A DNA stretch of 64,000 nt, from NCBI RefSeq assembly GCF_027595985.1, contig NC_073303.1, positions 185,788,095-185,852,094 of the forward strand. The letters run 5' to 3'. Position 1 is the first letter of the stretch; every line of letters starts with the position of its first letter. Shown here piece by piece: positions 21,117 through 32,780 of the stretch. A program made the translations under genes and the position numbers. The notes beneath the pieces are model-generated. The model saw nothing but the letters and a program-made list of their open reading frames with translations, did not search any database and had not been told where the DNA came from. This DNA comes from Sorex araneus (lineage: Eukaryota; Chordata; Mammalia; Eulipotyphla; Soricidae).

Positions 21117-21479
21117 AAACCACTAAAAATATTTTATTAAAGTAACATTACAATGTTTTGTTTAAGTTTCTACTTTAATATTTTTTAAAAGTTAATGCTG
21201 AAGTTTCAGGCATACTTAATCAGAAATCAACTTGTGGAAGGCAAAAAATTAATATAAAACAAAAATCAATCACTTTCACTTTTATTTAAAAAGTATATTC
21301 ACCAATACTATTGGTAAAATAAATAAAACTACATAAAAAGGAAAGAGAAAAAAGAAATGCAACTGGAAATATATCAAATGAAAGATGTAAAATATTTATG
21401 TAACAAAAACTGTAAGACTCTGTTAAAAGACATGGCATATATGCTTGTTGATCTTTCTCAGAGAAGTCCCTGTTCATTT

Positions 21480-21865
21480 ACTTTCCCCAGGTTTTGATGG
21501 AGTTTTTGGATATTTTTTGTTTCTGATCTTTGTATTTTACAGATGCTAGATATCAACCCTTTATCTAATGTGTTGACCACAAATATTTTCTTCCATTCAG
21601 TTAGCGTCTTCTGGCTTTAGCCCATACTTCTTTTGCTGTGCAGAAACTCTTTAATTTAATGTAGTCCCATTTGTTTATTTTTGCTTCTATCTTCTTTGCC
21701 TGTAGCATGGTATCATACAAGAAGTTTTTGAGGTCCACATCTTGGAGCGTTCGATGTATTTTATAGATTCTGGCCTGAACTGAAGATCTTTGTTCCACTG
21801 TGAATTGATTTTTTGTAAGGCATAAGACACGAATCTGATTTTAATTTTTGCACATTGTTACCAGT
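21480..21865 (-). mobile_element. Old L1 ORF2 fragment
   Basis: The minus strand encodes degenerate ORF2 C-terminal sequence (AKKIEAKINKWDYIKLKSFCTAKE, 21601-21798), homologous to the KTEINKWDYLKLRSFCTS block of the young L1 but clearly diverged. An older L1 lineage. Confidence 0.85.
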
Positions 21866-21867
21866 TT

Positions 21868-21935
21868 TGGACTGGAGCTATAGCACAGCGGGTAGGGCGT
21901 CGCACTTGACCATCTGGAGTTTGATTCCTCCATTG
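21868..21935 (+). mobile_element. Truncated SINE head, A type
   Basis: GGACTGGAGCTATAGCACAGCGGGTAGGGCGT then a degraded B-box GTTTGATTCC. It stops abruptly at an L1 fragment. Confidence 0.7.
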
Positions 21936-22066
21936 CTGGTGGTAATGTAGTCTGGTTCAATCATTATGGAAAACACTATGAGGCATTATCAGTAAACTTA
22001 AAATTGAGCTACCCTCCCACCCAGCTCATTCCGCTTCTGTATATCTACCTACCCCCAAGACAGAAG
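21936..22066 (+). mobile_element. Old L1 ORF2 fragment, left of the LTR
   Basis: TGGTAATGTAGTCTGGTTCAATC, GGAAAACACTATGAGG and AAATTGAGCTACCCTCCCACC match degenerate ORF2 3' sequence. The L1 continues at 23298, so the solo LTR 22073-23291 inserted into it. Confidence 0.8.
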
Positions 22067-22072
22067 AACATT

Positions 22073-23291
22073 TGTAGGATGACATTACTTTGTCCTTTCC
22101 CTCCTTGCCACAAGTAGCTTGTCCCGGTTTTACCCAGAGTTTAGGCTTACCCCAGTCACACCCATCAAGGTGTTCCCGAATCTCTCCCATCCCTTTGTTT
22201 AGCTATAATCACTTCTCCATGCTCTCTTCCCCAAAAGAGTTAATCCTCTGGCTTTCCCTTAATCCGACTCTGCTAATTTACAAGGTCAGACCTTCCTAGG
22301 ATACTGAATTTATATTATATAAGTTAATATTGCCTTTCTCTTCTTCTTGTGCCTTTTGAATAATTTACTTTAAAGCTATGACTGTTTTGTATAGACACAA
22401 GAAGACAATATTATGTTTTTATAACTTGGGAATTAATTGGCCTCAAATATTATTCCCTCCCGGGCCTCTGCTTTCTCCACTTAAGCCTCAGTTGCCCTCA
22501 GCTCCTAGCACCCCAAAGTAGGGTCCCCGACGTGGGACAGGAAGGATCCAGGGCAAGCGGTGAGTTATGTGCTACTCTGGCATCGAGATGGGCCTGGCCA
22601 AAGTGCCTAATTCTTAACTATAAGTTAAGAGCTTGATCATAGACAAATGCTGTCATGATCCAATAGTAATTATGAGACTGGGACCCTGCAGGGATAGGAA
22701 AGACTGATCTGGCCTGAGCACTGTAGTCTGAGATTGAGATGGCCCCAGGAGAGCAATTCTATAAGCTTTAATGCATCTCTTATTGTGTCCATACAAAATA
22801 ATTAATATTATGAATTCTTATATGTTTGCTGACTGAGGAGAAGAGAAACACGTTCATGGGACTCCACCCTTGGGTGGATCCTCCTGCTGAAAGAGAATTA
22901 AGTCCTAGGAGAAGCATCCCCTAAGGGAAAGGACCTTACCCTATTGATGGTGACCACACCTACGGGTAGGCCCCAACCCCCTGATGCTGTGGAGATTTAA
23001 CTAGGCTGTGAGAGTGGGTTGGGGGGCCAGATCCACGAGCCAGATCCACGAGCCAGATCCACGGGGCAGATCCTCGGGGAGAGACCCAGGAGAGCGGGAG
23101 AGAAGCGGAGGGAGAAAATGAAATAAACGGATCGAGCAACCAGTTTGGCCTTCTTCCTTCTTCCTTCCGTCGCCTGCCCTCGACTGACAGCACACACAGC
23201 GGTTCTGGGGCACCGGACGCGGCCGGTGAGACAGAGCCACCTAGAGAGCCCGCGAGTGCACGCTCCCCTCGGCGTGCTTTAGTTTTTTACA
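22073..23291 (+). mobile_element. Solo LTR, family 1 copy 2 (uninterrupted)
   Basis: 1219 bp, TGTAGGATGACAT to TTTTTTACA. Exact 6-bp TSD AACATT (22067-22072 and 23292-23297). It closely matches the arms of copy 1 and serves as its empty-site reference. It has an AATAAA at 23122-23127. Near 23028-23060 there is a short tandem of CAGATCCACGAG units not expanded the same way in other copies. No internal retroviral genes adjoin it. Confidence 0.96.
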
Positions 23292-23297
23292 AACATT

Positions 23298-23650
23298 CAT
23301 TCAAAAAAGACATCCACACCACTGTTTATTGCATTATGCGGTGTACTAGCTAAGCTTTGGAATCTATCAGATGTTCAACAAATATATCTGTGAATCATGA
23401 AGCTGTGACACATATACAAAATATAGTACTAAACTGCTATGAGGACAATACACAATGGAATACTATACTGCTGTAAAAAATGAAATGACTCAGAATAGTT
23501 TAACTGTGCTTACCATGCAACTGGGGCATGGACAATGGTGGAGAGTTGAAAACATGGTAGAAGGATGTGCTGTTGAAATATCGTATACATACAAATTTGT
23601 TATCAACTGCTGTAAGTCATGGCACCACCTATAATTTTTTAATCAAAGTA
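23298..23650 (+). mobile_element. Old L1 3' end, right of the LTR
   Basis: CACAATGGAATACTATACTGCTG and GTAAGTCATGGCACCACC are the degenerate end of ORF2 and the 3'UTR terminus of the L1 that starts at 21936. Confidence 0.8.
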
Positions 23651-23997
23651 TTGAAAATCTATTGAATTAAAAAGATTAAATAGATCTACCAAATGAAACA
23701 ATTCTTCCCCTAAGTATCTATGCAAACAAAAAACACTAAATTTGAGAGATACGACCATCTATGCTCATTGCTAAACTATTTCTAGGAGTGACAACCTAGG
23801 AAACAACCCAAAGATCAAAGACAGAAGAGTGAATTTTTAAAAGACCTTATATGAATATTGTTTATTTGTAAGGAAAGATGAGATCTTTTCTTTCTCATTG
23901 ATATGAATCAGACAATAGAAGTTCAGACTAAATAAAATAAATCATACGGAGCAAGAAAAAGACCAGTTGAGCTTATTCATATGTAGAGTATAAAATA

Positions 23998-24246
23998 CCT
24001 GCAGCAATATTAGTAGCACTGTCATTCTGTTGTTCATCGATTTGCTCGAGCGGGCACCAGGAACATCTCCATTGCTAGACTTGTTTTTGCCATATCGAAT
24101 ATGTCACTGGTACCTTGCCAGGCTCTGCCGTGCAGGCGGGATACTCTTGGTAGCTTGCCAAGCTCTTTGAGAGAGACGGAAGAATCGAATCCGGATTGGC
24201 CGAGTGCAAGGCAAACACTCTACCTACTGTGCTATTGCTACAGCCC
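23998..24246 (-). mobile_element. SINE, B type (older subfamily)
   Basis: Antisense copy: GCACTGTCATTCTGTTGTTC tail side, CTCGAGCGGGCACCAGGAAC, CCAGGCTCTGCCGTGCAGGCGG, TGTGCTATTGCTACAGCC head end. TSD TATAAAATA (23989-23997 and 24247-24255). Confidence 0.93.
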
Positions 24247-24255
24247 TATAAAATA

Positions 24256-26030
24256 ATAAATCAAAATAATACAAATAAACAAACAATAACATTTCCTGGG
24301 AATCTGTCTGCAGAACTGAGGTTACCAGAGAGTATCAAAGTATAAATGGTAGCCTATAGACTATGTTTATTGTAATTTGATCCTCTGGTAGTGGTTGTTT
24401 GTGATAAAATACTTGAAATGAGTTATGAAATTGCATCTCTAAGACACAGCATAGTAAATATGTTACCTTATCTAACAAAAAAGAAAAATAACATGTTGCA
24501 AATATTACATTAAGTTCACCAAAGAACAGCTTTTTCATTATACATTGATTCCTTTTTACATAAGAAATTCTTATAATCTTAGAAGTCTGTTACTCTTCAG
24601 AATTGGCCAATAAAATAGATCCCCTGCCCATAATCTTATCTATAATATCCTTAAATTGATGCTATAATGTAGAATAAAATAGAAGAATATTTTTAAAAAT
24701 TTCCTTACATCAAATTATTTTCCTCTATTCATATATTTTGTTTACTATTATGTTTCATTCTTGATATAAATATATTGTCCTAAATTTAGTTTTACTGGAA
24801 GAATGTGTTAGAAGGATACATTCTCAGCTTTCTGCATCATGTGAATTAATATAAAATATGCTTATCTAGGATATAATATGTTAGAAGTATCATATTTGTT
24901 ATTCAACTCAGCAATAGTTTATAAACATGTACATGTGTGAACCCAGTATTTTGTAGACTATGAAGTGAGTGTTAATTACTGAAAGGCAGGGAGCTGTAAA
25001 AATATTTCCTTCCAATGATTGAGTTCTATTCACATCACTGGTTTATTTGTGTAGTAAAGATAAAAAAAAGAATTTGAAACCCATATCAGATGGGAATCAA
25101 CTGGATATGGTTAAAACTAAAAACAAATAAAACACTTCATAATTCCATTGTTTCAAGGGCACATTTGAACGAAACAAAGGTAATCTTCACTAAGATTTAC
25201 TTCTCTGATTTACTTTGTAAATTGAATCCTAAGCTTCTTAGCATATAAAAAGAATATTCTTCATATGCTTTTCTCAGAAGATAGTCATTTGGTTCGCATA
25301 CGAACTTCTTTTGTAGCTAAACTTAAATTTGTAAAATCCTTTCTTAAGTTATCATTTTTATGAGGGTACAATAGCAGAGATAAAGATTTAAGACATGTAA
25401 AAAAAAATTCAGTTTAACTCAGAACATTCCCACTAACTTTAGAAGTTTTAAATGAGAAGGAAACTACTACAAAAGGAACTTTGATGAAAAATCCAAAGTT
25501 TTTGAATCCAGGTAATTTTGCCAACTGAGCCACTGATCAGCTCTCTACTTATATTTTTCTATCTTAGAATAGAAAATCAGCACCATAGATAGATAAATAT
25601 ATAGGATGGTAAATAGCTAGAGATATCTTTAAGCAAATTAAGTGAAAAACATAATAAAATGCAAGATACTCTTGCTCAAATATAAACATGTAGATACATA
25701 TATATGTATAAACATACATACACACATATATGTGCATATATACATACACGCTTATGTATATATGTATATATCGGTCAATATGTATATGAATATACAAATA
25801 CATGTGACTCTGCTTATATCTGTGACATATAATCTATAATAAGATATATAAAAATCTCACACTGAACAGCAGTAAGTAAAATTTTATTATCAAAGTATAT
25901 TCAATATTTAATGGAGATATTTTATACTCAATAAAATCAAGTCAAATTCTTAATATCTAATTAAAATATTTTATGAAATTATTTGGCAGTATTGTTGTTA
26001 TGGTTCTTTCTACTTTTTTATGTATGTTAG
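24256..26030. other. AT-rich unique sequence with a TA/CA microsatellite
   Basis: No gene recognised. An impure alternating TA/CA/TG tract lies at about 25690-25805; frames across it are low-complexity translations. Confidence 0.5.
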
Positions 26031-26040
26031 TCAAATAACT

Positions 26041-26206
26041 GTTTCTGTTTATTTGGGAGGCTTAGCCACTGGACTAGTCTTGGCTTTGTGCTCAGATTTG
26101 ACCCCCTGACAGTGCTCAGTGGGAGCATATGCTATGCCAGGGATTTTAAATGAGGTTGGGTATATGCAAGGAAAGTAGCTTACCCCCAGAACTAATTCCC
26201 TGGTAC
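26041..26206 (-). mobile_element. Diverged SINE, A-type ancestor
   Basis: GGGAGGCTTAGCCACTGG...GGCTTTGTGCTCAG...GTGCTCAGTGGGAGCATATG is a decayed antisense A-type body. TSD TCAAATAACT (26031-26040 and 26207-26216) confirms the ends. Confidence 0.8.
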
Positions 26207-26216
26207 TCAAATAACT

Positions 26217-28700
26217 TTTTTAAATGACTCACTTTAATTCTAATTACTTAGAATTTTTCTTTGTACAAACTAATTTTCCTTCGTTCAAGATTCTTAAGAA
26301 AATAAAACTACTCTAAGGCATTAAAATTCAAGGTAAAGTTTTAAGGATTAGTTGAGTTATAATCACTGCAGAACAGATATTATTGAAGGTAAGGAAAAAT
26401 TTGAGGAAGCAATTATGGTAGTTGTTCAAAAAAAATACCAGTTAATGCAAGTCGAGAGGAACACATAAACACCGATTATGTGAAATATTGTAGGAAACAG
26501 CATGTTTTGTTAAATGCTATTAAAATTGCTCAGACCTGAAGTGAAAAACTATTGGTTATATTAAAGGAGGTAGTTTTAATATATGTGCAAGTTTAATAGC
26601 TGTAAGTTTAATTAGAGTTATTAAGTACACACACACAAATTTGGATATGGAGGCTTGAATTTCCCATTCATTAAATGGAATATGCAAAAAAGAAGATCGT
26701 GTATTGAAAAGCCAAAAATTTTCTAACAGCAATTTTGGTTTACTTTTATGGGAAAATAATTTAATTAAAATAATTAAAATAAATAATACACGAATATATT
26801 AATTTTGCATGTTCAGTAAACTATTGTATACACTGTAAAATGTTGAGAGTTAAGACACTGGTACAATGTGTCTGTGATCCATGTGTATGTCAGTACACAC
26901 ATGTATATGTGTAAAATTCCCTTTGAATTTATCATCAATTGGTATTATTCATAAGTTACATATTATGGAAGACTAACATTTTAACATAACGATATGATAT
27001 GTAAAAAATATCCTGTTTCTTAGAGGTGGAAACTTTTCCTGATGTAGTTTTGAATAGAAAACATCTAAAAAGTATAATACAAAAAGAATTCATCTTAAGA
27101 TCTTGGAATAGTTGCTTTCATACTTTTAGCAGTGAAGAATTTTTTTTCACATTTTATTCCATGTGTGGAGCATATAATTGATATCTTTACATGTGGAATG
27201 AAAGAATCCAATGTAAGTTTATGAATTTTAGTTAAGTGCACATTTACCACTGCAGATTTCACTATTATTGAGTTTATTTTAGTGCCTACTAAGTTAATTT
27301 CAAAACTAAATTTTGGAATGAGGTAAAAATGAAATTGCTCTAATACAAAACTACTTTCAGGCAAATTCAGATTTATTACCTAAGTTTATTTCTAATTCAA
27401 ATATTGCAGTTTGCAGAAAGTTGTCGTTACTACCTTTAAATTGCTCATTGTTTTCTCTGAAATTATGTGATATGCACACAGCCAGTTGATTGTCAATACC
27501 TGCATTCACAGTGGTACAAGGTACAAGTTTTTTTTTAATTTTTTGAAGATTTTATCCAAAGATAAAAGTTTTTTTAATGCCAGCATTCTAATATATTTAA
27601 TTATAATGATAAATGAGTCACACTGAAATAGTTTTCTAATATTCATGATTTTTACTATAAACCACTTTGCAATATGATAATTTACTGCCCACTTTAGAAT
27701 TGTGATGTTCTACAATTTAGAGTTAACTTTCTAAATTTTCCCTATATTCTTAATGGAAAGTTCATTTTTAACTAAAATATTCTCTTAAGTTGCTATGATT
27801 CAAAGATGATGGGCATTACATTTTAGTTTGGATGTATTTTAATATTTAAAATATCTCTTTTTGGATGCAATAAATTTAAAGGTCAAAATAAATGACGTGG
27901 CAAAATAAAGAACTTAAAAGTTTTTGTAATTGGTTAATTTTAGTTGTCTCTGTAGTTATATTTGAAGCCTCATTTTATAGATATTCAGGCTTTACGGTGT
28001 AATCATTTGCTGCTAATCAACTCATGATTCATTGAAGTATAGACCCATGTTGGTTCTATAGCTAATTTAAAAAAAAATAATCACAGACATAAAATTATAT
28101 GAAATAATGAAGTAGTGTAGGTGGACTATAAGTAGAATTATGATCTGCATCAAGAAAATATATTTACATGTATATTATTTAATGAGTCTTCACAGATTTC
28201 TAAGATCTAGTTAATGCATTTCACTAGCATATCTTGCAAGGTAATATAAAGTAATTTGGCTTAGGAAGTTAAAATTATTTTATTGATTGAATTTTCATTC
28301 TTATGACTCAATTTAGTTTGGAAGAAAATCAGCCTAAGATTATAAAAAGCAATAACATATTTAACTTTATTATTATTTTATTAAAATGGTTTTCATATTG
28401 CTACTTGTGTTTACATTGCTACTTCTTAACCTTCCCACCTCCACAGAATGTTAATAACCTTTCAGTCCTGGCCCAAAATGCATTTGCCCTCTCTTTCCCT
28501 ACGTAGCATTAGTTTGCAGCTCTGTTGGCCATATCTCAGGGTTTCCTTCCATTGAAGGGTAATCAAATCATTTACTTTGCTTTATTATATTCCACATTTG
28601 AGAATTAATTAATATTTATCTTTTTTCTCCTTCTTAATCGTTTCCCTAAGATACTCTCCAATTCTATTCAAGCTGTAGTAAAGTTCATAATATCATGTTT
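26217..28700. other. AT-rich unique sequence
   Basis: About 2.5 kb without any gene, SINE or L1 that I can recognise. Confidence 0.5.
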
Positions 28701-28714
28701 CAAAAAAAAAATAC

Positions 28715-28912
28715 AGTAAGCTGTCGGATACAGGGAGATAGTTATTTAGGCTGAATGCATGCTTCAATTGCAGGAGTCTCAGCTTCCATCCATGACACTA
28801 CATGGTCGCCTAATACTGCTCGAAGTGATCTTCCAATGTAGACCTGGGTAATGGACACCAACTTCCCAAAATCACTTGGGGTTGCAACCCTATATGCAAA
28901 AAAAAAAAAAAT
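28715..28912 (+). mobile_element. Diverged SINE-like segment
   Basis: CAGGGAGATAGTTATTTAGG as a decayed head, a GC-richer body, and a terminal poly-A (28898-28911). Probably an old tRNA-type SINE. Confidence 0.45.
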
Positions 28913-29037
28913 GAAAGCAAGGAAAATATTTAACTATAAAGTAAGAAGCCCAACACTTTCATTGGTTGATGTCATATGCAAAGTAATTATAAATGCAGAG
29001 GAATTTCTCTTCAAAACAGAATGATAAAAAGTGCTGG

Positions 29038-29207
29038 GGCTGGAGCAATAGCATAGCAGGTAGTCGTGTGCCTTGCATGCGGCTGACCCGGTTTGAATCC
29101 CAGCATCCCATATGGTCCTCCAAGCACCACCAGGAGTAATTCCTGAGTGCAAGAGCCAAGAGTAACCCCTGTGCATCACGGGGTGTGACCCAAAAACTAA
29201 AAAAATA
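29038..29207 (+). mobile_element. SINE, A type, next to an older SINE
   Basis: GGGGCTGGAGCAATAGCATAG to GTGTGACCCAAAAAC plus an A-rich tail. It inserted into the left flank of the older SINE 29219-29395, sharing the target AAAAGTRC. Confidence 0.92.
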
Positions 29208-29218
29208 AAAGTACAAAG

Positions 29219-29395
29219 GAGGGGGCGTGCAGAGAGATAGTACTGTGGGTAGGGTACCTGTCATGCACATAGTCGACCTGGGTTTGATCCCTGGCAACTC
29301 ATATTGTCCTCCAAGTCATGTCAGGAGTGATCCTTGAGCACAGAGACAGCAGACATAGGATCTGAAAATGGTATGGTGTGGCTCCCAAAGCAACA
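29219..29395 (+). mobile_element. Older tRNA-type SINE
   Basis: GCAGAGAGATAGTACTGTGGG head, GGTTTGATCCC B box, GTCAGGAGTGATCC body, CAAAGCAACAACAAAA tail. Flanked by GTACAAAGGAG / GTGCAAAGGAAG, an imperfect TSD. Confidence 0.8.
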
Positions 29396-30731
29396 ACAAA
29401 ATGTGCAAAGGAAGTGATGAAATAAATACATGCCAATTTTAATCATCATAGTGATAATTAACTGAAGTATCAATCAATGAAAAATCAATGGTAAGGTGAG
29501 AATTGAGATAATGCACATCATCTCACAGTGTTTCTAAGGAAAGCATTATTCATTATGATATTAGCATTGCAGTTGCTAAGATCCGTGAGAATATTTTAGT
29601 ATATCGTATGTGAAAATACCATATTATAATATGGTATTGTTTACCATAGTCATAGAAAATATGGTAAACATAGTGTCCTCTCTCTCTACTTTTGATGTTG
29701 AAATAATAAAGTTTATCTAACATAAACTAATAAAAAACATATTTTGTATCAACCATATATGATGCCTACAGTATCAGTTCTACAGTATCAACTTTAAGAC
29801 AAAATGTAAAACAATAATAACTGTTCTTACTGTAATTTTATAAACCATCTAAGACAGAGTACCTGCAAAAACTTTAAAAAAACAAGAATTTTAGTGTGTG
29901 TGTTTATTGTATAATAAGCTTCACCCCATGAAATTTTACTCAGATCACAATGAAATGTACTTTATTCACCATGGCAGGGAAAGAAATCACCACTAAACAG
30001 CTTGAATGTTATGTTCAGTCAAATTTGTTATCGCTGAGAAGAAAAGGAAAGAGATTTTCTATGCAGCTGTATTTTTTCAATTTCAGTAAAACAAAATGAG
30101 ATGATATTAGTTTTATGAAAACACCTGAGTTCTGGTATACTGGTCCTATTCTCAAGATTAGGTGTAGATTGAAATTTATTTAGAAAATATCATTTTCCTG
30201 TGCACTCTACCAAACACTGAATGAAGGCTTGTGTAACTATTTATTCTTAGTAATTTGAACAGCTCTATTTTGTTAAAATCTGAGATTAGAATCTCAGAAA
30301 AGAATCTTAAAATCATAAATTCTAGTTGTACTTTAATATTATATGGATATAGTAAGCACATGAAGATGTTTTCTCAGGAAACATATGTTGTTGATAATGA
30401 CCTTTTTACTTTTATTAAAAGCTACCTATAAATATATAGTATATATAGTCATATTAATGGATTTCCATGAAAAAATGTTCTGTTATTGAACTTTTTTTCA
30501 TTTTCTCCTTATGTGTGGAAAGAGTACACTTTATTAATTTCTAATCTATTAGATAAGTCAGTAGCAAGTTCTAGGCATTGGAACATGGATAGGAGTGCCA
30601 TTGTGAATTCCTCGTCCCCCAACTATCAGAAAATTTTCCTCTTTGTCCCTTTAGTTTTAGTGGAAGAATAGAAAGAACCAAGTTGCCATAAATAAGTTAC
30701 CTAATTAGGAGAGGAGTGCAGAAGAGTTGTC
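29396..30731. other. AT-rich unique sequence
   Basis: No gene recognised. An ATATGGTA-type inverted repeat lies near 29600-29665. Confidence 0.5.
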
Positions 30732-30950
30732 TGACCAAGAATATTCATCAATAAAATAAAAAACATTAGGATTATATGTTACAGCAATCCACCCATATGA
30801 CCAATGCAACTTTTTATATTGAATCATGAAGTACTTTTGACCAAGAACATTCATCAATAAAATAAAAAAATTAGGATTATAGGATTATATGTTACAGCAA
30901 TCCACCCATATGACCAATACAACTATTTATATTGAATCATGAAGTACTTT
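30732..30950. repeat. Tandem duplication of a 106-bp unit
   Basis: Unit 1 is 30732-30837 and unit 2 is 30838-30950, both starting TGACCAAGAA and ending GAAGTACTTT. They are nearly identical, and unit 2 has a small internal ATTAGGATTATA duplication. Recent local duplication of unique DNA. Confidence 0.93.
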
Positions 30951-31109
30951 AGAACCAAATAGTATTTACAGTTGGATATGGCAGAGTTTGTGACTTTAGA
31001 TGCAAACGTGTATCCACATGTATCAATGTTCCATTAATTGATAACATAAATATGAGAGCTGCAAAATACAAAGATATGCTGATTGCCTTTTATTGAGGGG
31101 GGATATCAA

Positions 31110-31345
31110 AAGTGATGTTCAGGAGACTCAGGCGTCACTCGAGAAGATTCAGTGCAGTCATCAATTCAGAGATAGGTCTACAAGATGCAGTACCACTGTC
31201 TGGCAGTGCCACGGACTATAAGGTTCACCCTGGCAGGGCTCAGGAGGAATTCCAAAGTTATATCTTATGTTGCTCAGCAAGCTACATGACACTAGGGATG
31301 AAACTTCAGTCAGGCACAAGTAAGGCATGCACCCCTGTCCCTGTA
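31110..31345 (-). mobile_element. Possible decayed SINE
   Basis: GC-richer block with GCAGGGCTCAGGAGGAATTCC and AGGCACAAGTAAGGCATGCACC, reminiscent of an antisense A-type body. Weak. Confidence 0.35.
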
Positions 31346-32225
31346 CTACCTACCAGCCTGATGATTCTGGTTTATTATTTTTTAATGAACCTGAATTCAA
31401 CACAGGTTTGGCTCTAGTTCCTTACTATATCTATGTTATCATGCAATTATTGGTAAGTGATATTCATAATGACGATTCTAAGATAGTATTAGGAGCTTTA
31501 TCCTCTAATCAACATGTTATCACCAAATTTCAAAAATGTCAAAACAATTGGGCCTAATGATATTTTAGATATAAATGTCCACATAAAGTATTTAGTCTTA
31601 AAACATATAGTGGCTTTCAACTGTATGTTCCCTCACACGACTTTCATTCAGAAAAAAAAAATAAAAGATCACTATAACTCCTTTACAATATGTGCTCTCC
31701 CCAAACTTTCCGAGGATATAATCGACCACGTGATGTTGATTCCGTCAGCGCTACATGCCTAACAGCACATACTTAAAGTCCCCAACATGACTTTGAAGGT
31801 TTGTCTTAGGGTGAGGCAACATCTCATCTTGTGGCTGTCTTGTGCGTTTCATAAGCTCTGTTTTTTATAAAGCTCCCCCGCCCACTGCCCCAGTCCCATT
31901 ATGTAATAACTGACTTCTTGGGTGCTCCCGTATACTCTCCAGAGAGGACTGGTTTTATTTTGCATTTGGGCTTTATTTGCCCAACAATTGTGGTCTGTTA
32001 AATAATAAAGAGATGGAAGTTACTTAAAGAGTGAAGTAAAGAGCGAAATAAGCTAGTCTGAGGTGATCTCGACATTTATCTTTATACACTTCATCCTTTC
32101 TTTCTTTGGTAATATGTGAACATTGAGACCATCTTTGAAGCTATCTTGTAAAGTGCATGAAGTGGCATAAAAATTTCTTGGGAGAAATTCTTATTCATTT
32201 TAATTTTAAGTAACTTTGATAATTT
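31346..32225. other. Unique sequence, no gene recognised
   Basis: Mostly AT-rich. The part near 31790-32090 is more mixed, with TTTATAAAGCTCCCCCGCCC and AATAATAAAGAG, possibly a very old LTR; not supportable further. Confidence 0.35.
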
Positions 32226-32240
32226 GAAAATCTTCTTTTG

Positions 32241-32770
32241 GGACTGGATCGATAGGACAGAGTGGGTAGGGCGTTTGCCTTCCATTCGGCTGGCGTGGGT
32301 TCCATTCCCAGCATCCCATATGGTCCCCTGAGCACCGCCAGGTGTGATTCCTGAGTGCATGAGCCAGGAGTAACCCCTGTGCATCACCAGGTGTGACCCA
32401 AAATGCAAAAAAATAAATACATTAAATAAATGAATCACTGTATCACTGTCATCCCATTGTTTATGGATTTACTTGAGAGGACAACAGTAACACCTCTGTT
32501 ACACTCAGCCCTGAGATTTTAGCCACCTCTCATTATTCATCTTTCCCAACTATTGGAGGCTCTTTCAGGGTCAAGGGAATGAGACCTATCATTACTCTTT
32601 TTGGCATACCGAATGCATCACGGGTAGCTTGCCAGTCTCCGCCGTGAGGGCAAGATACTCTCGGTAGCTTGCTAGGCTCTCCAAGAGGTATGTATATATC
32701 TCTTGCCATATCTGGGATACGCTATTCCAAAAATAAATAAATAAATAAATAAAACTATTCCAAAAAAAAT
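32241..32770. mobile_element. Composite: A-type SINE (+) followed by decayed B-type SINE (-)
   Basis: 32241-32418 is an A-type SINE on plus (GGACTGGATCGATAGGACAG to GGTGTGACCCAAAATGC). 32430-32720 is a B-type SINE on minus with an extra internal stretch (about 32485-32600). An AAAT tetranucleotide run follows (about 32728-32752). One TSD, TCTTCTTTTG, flanks the whole (32231-32240 and 32771-32780). Confidence 0.8.
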
Positions 32771-32780
32771 TCTTCTTTTG

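Noticed and set aside
25690..25805. Tyr/Ile-rich frames on both strands
   Set aside because: Translations of an alternating TA/CA tract.
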